10,173 bases of DNA. It comes from B4-G1 sp964393895 (GTDB lineage Bacteria; Chloroflexota; Anaerolineae; B4-G1). A program made the position numbers and the translations under genes. Below are positions 6,868 through 10,173 of this stretch, in pieces (the first letter of the stretch is position 1; each line of letters begins with the position of its first letter). The stretch is from assembly GCA_964393895.1 (NCBI GenBank), contig CAYMWP010000154.1, positions 1-10,173 on the forward strand, given 5' to 3'. The notes below the pieces were generated by a model. That model saw only the letters and a program-made list of their open reading frames with translations. It was not told the DNA's origin and did no database searches.

Positions 6868-7791
6868 CTAACTCTCCAGCTTGTCAATAAAACTCTCCAG
6901 CGTGTCGCTTCCCCGGATACGCACGCGCGGCATCTCAAAGAGATTGTCCTGGGTGTGCGTCTTGCCCCAGGCCGTCGTCACCGCTCCCCAGTAGCCGGTC
7001 GCTTCGAGCACGGCGATCACGTCGGTGTCGTATTGGCCCGCCGGGTAACAGAAAAAGCGCGGCAACCGGCCAGTGTGATAATGTATCGCTTCCTGAATGC
7101 CCACGATCTGGTAAACCAGATAATCGTAAGAGCGACCGCGCAGGTCCACGTGATCCCGCCCGTGGGACTGGATCTCCATCCCGGCATCGGCCATCTCTTT
7201 CATCTGCACCCACGTCACATAGTCCGGCGACTCAAAGTGGGATGGGGTGGCGAGCACGAAAAAAGTGCCCGTAAAGCCATAGTCCAACAGCAAGGGAAAC
7301 ACCACCTCGTAAGCATCCCTGTAACCATCGTCGAAGGTGAGGACAACGGGTTTCTCCGGCAACGGATAGCCTTGCTTCAGGTGAAGGTAGAGGTCGCCCA
7401 GCGTGATGGTATGATACCCTTCGTCGGCCAGATATTGAAGCTGGGCCTCGAACTTTTCCGGCGCGAGCGTCAGGTCGCGCCGGTAGACGTCGGGGTCGGG
7501 CGGGAGTTCAGAGACATAGTGGTACATAAAAATGGGCGCCCGCGCCTGATCGGGCAATGGGGCCGGCGCGGGCGTAGGCGTGGCGATAGTGGCTTTGCCA
7601 GGCAAAGAATGTGCACCCTCGTCCAGCCCGGCATTCTGAGGAACGTCCCAACGGCCAAACGCCGATCTGGCAAATAACAGGTTGAGGCCAATTGCCAGGA
7701 AAAGCGCACCACAAACCAGGCGCACATTCCTGAACCCAAGCCACCAGGAGTCAGGTTTCTTTTCCGCTATCTGTCTCTCGTCCATAAACAT
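6868..7791 (-). CDS. Membrane-anchored polysaccharide deacetylase (CE4/NodB-like)
   Basis: From the ATG at 7791 the product is 307 residues: a short cytoplasmic N-terminus, one membrane helix (about 22-40), a short TPTPAPAPLP linker (71-80) and an extracytoplasmic CE4 domain. The catalytic set is complete: TFDDGY (152-157, with catalytic and metal Asp 154/155), SHGRDH (209-214) giving the HxxxH metal ligands H210 and H214, and RFFCYPAG (245-252). It should remove acetyl groups from N-acetyl-hexosamines in a surface glycan or in peptidoglycan. The start is uncertain: ATG at 7785 has a better-spaced GGA, and a GTG at 7860 would place the -35/-10 promoter inside the gene, so it was not used. It heads the polysaccharide cluster, 60 bp before wzt, in the position where a wzm permease gene is normally found. 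Confidence 0.85.
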   Translation of the reverse strand: MFMDERQIAEKKPDSWWLGFRNVRLVCGALFLAIGLNLLFARSAFGRWDVPQNAGLDEGAHSLPGKATIATPTPAPAPLPDQARAPIFMYHYVSELPPDPDVYRRDLTLAPEKFEAQLQYLADEGYHTITLGDLYLHLKQGYPLPEKPVVLTFDDGYRDAYEVVFPLLLDYGFTGTFFVLATPSHFESPDYVTWVQMKEMADAGMEIQSHGRDHVDLRGRSYDYLVYQIVGIQEAIHYHTGRLPRFFCYPAGQYDTDVIAVLEATGYWGAVTTAWGKTHTQDNLFEMPRVRIRGSDTLESFIDKLES

Positions 7792-7797
7792 TCCAGC

Positions 7798-7818
7798 GCC
7801 CCCGATAACGCCGGGGGC
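7798..7818 (-). promoter_or_regulatory. Perfect 7-bp hairpin at the 5' end of the operon message
   Basis: GCCCCCG (7798-7804) and CGGGGGC (7812-7818) are exact inverted copies around a 7-base loop. The structure falls at the expected transcription start (about 7819) and ends just before the deacetylase start codons. It could protect the 5' end from decay or mask translation initiation; both are inferences. Confidence 0.45.
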
Positions 7819-7825
7819 AAGCTGA

Positions 7826-7854
7826 AGGATACCCCAGTCGATGCATTCTGTCAA
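7826..7854 (-). promoter_or_regulatory. Sigma70-like promoter for the polysaccharide operon
   Basis: A perfect -35 TTGACA (7849-7854) is followed after exactly 17 bases by TATCCT (7826-7831), four of six matches to the -10 consensus. Predicted start is near 7819, leaving a leader of about 28-34 bases before the deacetylase ATG. No other convincing promoter was seen in the short gaps of the cluster, so it may drive all eight genes. Confidence 0.55.
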
Positions 7855-7913
7855 GTACACGCCAGGCGCGAGGGCACCTCAGTGAACCCAGCATCGGATT
7901 CAATCCATCTACA

Positions 7914-7942
7914 TTGGCTTTTTGCCTCAATCGTGATAAACT
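7914..7942 (+). promoter_or_regulatory. Weak sigma70-like promoter for the lipoprotein gene
   Basis: TTGGCT (7914-7919), a 17-base spacer and TAAACT (7937-7942), with four of six matches each. It lies about 30 bases before the lipoprotein start and is divergent from the operon promoter. Spacing is ideal; sequence match is moderate. Confidence 0.35.
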
Positions 7943-7972
7943 AACGGCACCGATTGATATGAGGAGGCCAAA

Positions 7973-8557
7973 ATGCTTGACAAGCAAACAAAGAAACGAG
8001 ACCGGTTACTGGCGCTGGTTGCTCTGGCACTCGCGCTGACGACACTGGCCTGCGGAGAGACCGTTGCGCCATCGCCGGAGCCAACGGCCACACCGAGGCC
8101 GACAGACACTCCATTGCCAACCAACACCCCACTACCGACCAGCACACCGACCAATACCCCGCGACCGACGAGCACCCTCGCCTCTGTGCCGACTAATACA
8201 CCACCTCCAACCAACGCGCCGACATCAACGCCCCGGCCTGCGCCGGCTGCCACGTCACCCCCTGCTCCACCCGCCACTCAGCCTCAGCCCAGTGGATACG
8301 GCACGGTCCACCTGGAAAGCCAAACCACAGACGCCTCCACGTGTCGCATCAGCGTGTGGGGACACGGTCAGGACTTTTTGCTGGATGCAGGCCCGGGGCA
8401 TCCTGGGTCTCACCAGGTTCCCGCCGGTGAGTATGGATGGCAGGTTTTCTTCGGACCAAGCGGTGCCACCGGCGCCAATCCCATGAACCTGCAACCGGGC
8501 GGTACTTGCTCCTTCGTTTGCTATGATACATACGTCGAATGGGGATGTACGCCTTGA
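7973..8557 (+). CDS. Lipoprotein with Thr-Pro-rich linker and small four-cysteine domain
   Basis: This 194-residue protein opens with a basic N-terminus, a hydrophobic stretch (11-24) and a lipobox ending in TLAC, so C27 would be lipidated and anchor the protein outside the cytoplasmic membrane. Residues 33-106 are a low-complexity linker built of Thr-Pro units (TPLPTNTPLPTSTP and variants), typical of cell-surface proteins of Chloroflexota. The C-terminal domain (about 107-194) is beta-rich, with Gly/aromatic content and four cysteines (C124, C179, C183, C192) that could form two disulfides. I do not recognise this domain. The ATG has a strong GAGGAGG (7961-7967) five bases upstream. It is transcribed away from the polysaccharide operon and converges with the PLP-enzyme gene 23 bp away. 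A role in wall or glycan binding is possible only by analogy. Confidence 0.8.
   Translation: MLDKQTKKRDRLLALVALALALTTLACGETVAPSPEPTATPRPTDTPLPTNTPLPTSTPTNTPRPTSTLASVPTNTPPPTNAPTSTPRPAPAATSPPAPPATQPQPSGYGTVHLESQTTDASTCRISVWGHGQDFLLDAGPGHPGSHQVPAGEYGWQVFFGPSGATGANPMNLQPGGTCSFVCYDTYVEWGCTP
8070..8283 (+). repeat. Degenerate tandem repeat encoding the Thr-Pro linker
   Basis: Imperfect short units of the type ccgac(c/g)a(g/a)cacacc and ccaaccaacacccc recur through the lipoprotein gene and encode its extended linker. Such coding repeats are prone to slippage and to vary in length between strains. They also create a long antisense open frame that is not a gene. Confidence 0.6.
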
Positions 8558-8580
8558 GGACTCGGCTCCAGCCCACCCTG

Positions 8581-9789
8581 CTACGGCTCTAGCGCCGCCA
8601 AAGCTTGCTCCAGGTCATCCAATATGTCCTCCAGCGCCTCAATACCCACCGAGATACGCACCAACCCGTCACCGATACCCATGCTCGCTCGCTCCTCCGG
8701 CCTCAACGCGCGATGGGATGAATGAGCGGGATAGAGCACTAGCGTACAGACGTCGCCCAGAGTAGTGGCCGGCTGGCAAAGTCGCAGCGCCTCGAAGAAG
8801 CAAAAGACCTGTTGCCGCCCGGCCCCAGCCAGGTCAAAGGACACCATGCCTCCGAAACCACGATTCTCGAACAGCCGCCCGGCCAACTCGTGCTGGGGAT
8901 GGGAAGGTAGACCAGGATAATTGACGTGGCTCACCCGTGAGTGAGCCTCCAGCCAGCGAGCCACAGCCATACCACTCTCGCAGTGACGGCGCATACGCAG
9001 CGGCAGCGTCTTGATCCCCCGCAACACCAGCCAGGCCTCCTGGGGGCCAAGATTCGCGCCGGTCGCCTTGAGCACCCCATACAGGTCCGCCCGCCGCTCC
9101 TCCGACGTGACCACGACGCCGCTCAGCGCGTCGCCGTGGCCTCCCAGGTACTTGGTGCTGCTGTGGATCACCACGTCGGCGCCCAAGTTCAGGGGTTGCG
9201 CCAGGTAAGGAGTGGCAAAAGTGTGATCCACCAGCAAAGCGCCCCCATGGCGATGAATCACATCGGCCAGCGCTGGCAGGTCGGCTATCTTTAGCAGAGG
9301 GTTGGATATGGTCTCTACCAACAGAGCCACCGGCTTCAATTCCAAGCAGGCCGCCTCTACCGCCTCCAGATCGGCCGCATCCACAAAACGCGTCGTGACC
9401 CCCTGCGAGCGCAAAAGTTGATCCAACAGGACGTAGGTCGCGCCGTAGATGTCCCGCGCCGCAACGACTGCCGATCCAGCCCGCGCCCCCACCGCCAGCA
9501 ACACAGCGTGGACGGCCGCCATGCCGGAGGCAAAGGCCAGCGCGCTCTCGCCCTCTTCCAACGCAGCGACAGCCTCTTCCAGCGCGGTCACGGTGGGATT
9601 ACCGTGCCGGCTGTAAACGTACCCCGATCGCGCCCCGCCAAAGACCGCGTCCAGATCCTCCATACGCTCGTACTGGTAAGTGACGGACGGGTGGACAGGG
9701 GTGACAGTAGGGACAAAATCAGAACCAGTGCTCACCCTGCCGGCATGGACGGCGCGGGTAGCAATACGATACTTTTTTAGATCGTTCAT
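8581..9789 (-). CDS. Trans-sulfuration-family PLP enzyme (cystathionine gamma-synthase/lyase or O-acetylhomoserine sulfhydrylase type)
   Basis: A 402-residue Cys/Met-metabolism PLP enzyme of normal family length and complete at both ends. Key features: VYSRHGNPT (58-66), whose Tyr and Arg contact the cofactor phosphate of the neighbouring subunit; ASGMAA (87-92); Y115, expected to stack on the cofactor ring; VETISNP (158-164); D188 in LLVDHT, binding the pyridine nitrogen; and the Schiff-base lysine K213 in SSTKYLGGHGD. It acts in the cytoplasm on homoserine esters, cystathionine or methionine/cysteine; sequence reading alone does not separate synthase from lyase. The ATG has AGGA (9796-9799) six bases upstream and a promoter at 9850-9878. 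It is transcribed alone here, convergent with the lipoprotein gene, and shows no link to the glycan locus. Confidence 0.9.
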   Translation of the reverse strand: MNDLKKYRIATRAVHAGRVSTGSDFVPTVTPVHPSVTYQYERMEDLDAVFGGARSGYVYSRHGNPTVTALEEAVAALEEGESALAFASGMAAVHAVLLAVGARAGSAVVAARDIYGATYVLLDQLLRSQGVTTRFVDAADLEAVEAACLELKPVALLVETISNPLLKIADLPALADVIHRHGGALLVDHTFATPYLAQPLNLGADVVIHSSTKYLGGHGDALSGVVVTSEERRADLYGVLKATGANLGPQEAWLVLRGIKTLPLRMRRHCESGMAVARWLEAHSRVSHVNYPGLPSHPQHELAGRLFENRGFGGMVSFDLAGAGRQQVFCFFEALRLCQPATTLGDVCTLVLYPAHSSHRALRPEERASMGIGDGLVRISVGIEALEDILDDLEQALAALEP

Positions 9790-9806
9790 AGGCCATCCTG
9801 ATCCTA

Positions 9807-9821
9807 GAGATGCAACATCTC
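9807..9821 (-). promoter_or_regulatory. Short hairpin in the leader of the PLP-enzyme message
   Basis: GAGATG-TTG-CATCTC is a perfect 6-bp inverted repeat with a 3-base loop, within the predicted 53-base leader and 17 bases before the start codon. No T-run follows, so it is not an intrinsic terminator. Confidence 0.3.
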
Positions 9822-9849
9822 ACGCAGCTACGCACTTGACAGCAACCGA

Positions 9850-9878
9850 ATGATACCACACAGAAAAAGAGTGTGCAA
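9850..9878 (-). promoter_or_regulatory. Predicted promoter of the PLP-enzyme gene, with operator-like palindrome
   Basis: TTGCAC (9873-9878), a 17-base spacer and TATCAT (9850-9855; five of six matches) read leftward toward the PLP-enzyme gene, with a start near 9843. CACAC (9857-9861) and GTGTG (9871-9875) form an inverted repeat between the two elements, where a repressor could act. The -35 match is weak. Confidence 0.4.
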
Positions 9879-9935
9879 CTTTTGCGCTCCCTGGGATTCC
9901 ACGAGTACCGTTCCAAAAACTGAAACAACCCGCAG

Positions 9936-9964
9936 TTGATACAATGAGCAAATTGGTGTATCAT
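9936..9964 (+). promoter_or_regulatory. Near-consensus rightward sigma70-like promoter
   Basis: TTGATA (9936-9941), exactly 17 bases, then TATCAT (9959-9964): five of six matches to each consensus. It points right, with a predicted start near 9971, immediately before the long inverted repeat. No protein-coding start follows within the window. The same bases form a TGATACA/TGTATCA palindrome, so an operator is an alternative reading. Confidence 0.5.
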
Positions 9965-9976
9965 TACCTTGACAAT

Positions 9977-10123
9977 GTTAGATTGGACAGAACACTACAG
10001 CGAATTTAGAAAAAAACGAATTGGGGCACATGGTTCAACCGCGTTTGTAGCCAGGATTGGCCTCGTGCGGCGGCAAAAATCCGCTCCTTTCCCAATTCGT
10101 TGTAGTGTCGTTTGGAATCTAAC
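9977..10123. repeat. 147-bp imperfect inverted repeat (MITE-like or structured RNA)
   Basis: The ends GTTAGATT (9977-9984) and AATCTAAC (10116-10123) are exact inverted copies. After seven unmatched bases on each side, ACACTACAGCGAATT (9992-10006) pairs with AATTCGTTGTAGTGT (10094-10108) at 14 of 15 positions. Weaker similarity (10 of 16 positions) continues inward without a gap to about 10022/10078. Each outer block contains a TA dinucleotide (9979-9980 and 10120-10121), as expected if an IS630/Tc1-type element duplicated TA on insertion. No coding frame lies inside. The symmetry is direct observation; the element class is inference. Confidence 0.5.
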
Positions 10124-10173
10124 TGCAGACTGCCGTAAATTCGTGCCGAGTTTTTCACACTCACACCGGCCTA

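Larger units (their letters stand above)
9790..10173. other. Gene-free right end of the window
   Basis: This 384-base stretch lacks any credible coding frame, tRNA or rRNA. It holds the leader and promoter of the PLP-enzyme gene (9790-9878), the rightward promoter (9936-9964) and the long inverted repeat (9977-10123). I see nothing recognisable in the last 50 bases, nor any intrinsic terminator. Confidence 0.6.

Noticed and set aside
6754..7677. 307-residue plus-strand open frame opposite the deacetylase and wzt genes.
   Set aside because: It is rich in Arg, His and Val in the pattern of an antisense shadow and has no recognisable motif; the minus strand encodes complete catalytic motifs.
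7927..8277. 116-residue minus-strand frame with repeated GVLVG units.
   Set aside because: This is the antisense image of the Thr-Pro repeat of the lipoprotein, a common annotation artefact.
8558..8580. Shared terminator between the convergent lipoprotein and PLP-enzyme genes.
   Set aside because: Only a 4-bp GGCT/AGCC stem is present, with no T-run on either strand.
9790..9843. Possible SAM riboswitch or T-box before a sulfur-amino-acid enzyme.
   Set aside because: The predicted leader is only about 53 bases and shows neither the conserved SAM-riboswitch core nor the T-box motif.
9719..9964. 81-residue minus-strand frame upstream of and overlapping the PLP-enzyme gene.
   Set aside because: It covers the predicted promoters and has no ribosome site or recognisable motif.
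10032..10040. GGTTCAACC, resembling a tRNA T-arm.
   Set aside because: No acceptor, D or anticodon arms can be drawn around it; it is a small hairpin inside the inverted repeat.

Overview
The window looks like a piece of a bacterial chromosome, most likely Chloroflexota (Anaerolineae/Caldilinea-like). That placement is an inference from three things: a lipoprotein with a long Thr-Pro linker, the style of the polysaccharide genes, and the moderately high but uneven GC content. No marker gene fixes the taxon.

Positions 1-7860 (minus strand) hold a compact surface-polysaccharide gene cluster. In transcription order it reads: membrane-anchored polysaccharide deacetylase; Wzt-type ABC transporter ATPase with a C-terminal glycan-recognition domain; RmlC-like cupin epimerase; extended-SDR nucleotide-sugar epimerase/dehydratase; RmlD-like dTDP-4-keto-sugar reductase; a 79-residue secreted/membrane protein whose predicted mature end is YLDPGTGS; a two-domain NoeA-like SAM methyltransferase; and a membrane sulfatase-superfamily enzyme that runs off the left edge. 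Gaps are 60, 25, 2, 0 and 43 bp, followed by overlaps of 8 and 20 bp, so the eight genes can be read as one operon. A good sigma70-like promoter (7826-7854) lies just upstream of the deacetylase. A perfect 7-bp hairpin sits at the predicted 5' end of the message.

The genes plausibly cooperate as follows. The three sugar enzymes make a deoxy-sugar nucleotide, Wzt powers export of the finished glycan, and the deacetylase and the sulfatase-type enzyme modify it outside the membrane. The methyltransferase and the small YLDPGTGS protein form a tightly coupled unit with the sulfatase-type enzyme. The exact function of that triplet is not known to me, and it is the best candidate here for an undescribed system.

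Positions 7861-7972 are a divergent promoter region. Positions 7973-8557 (plus strand) encode a Thr-Pro-linker lipoprotein with a small four-cysteine domain. Positions 8581-9789 (minus strand) encode a trans-sulfuration-family PLP enzyme, convergent with the lipoprotein gene and apparently unrelated to the glycan locus.

Positions 9790-10173 contain no gene. They hold a leftward promoter for the PLP enzyme, a near-consensus rightward promoter, and a 147-bp imperfect inverted repeat (9977-10123) that looks like a MITE or a structured leader/small RNA.
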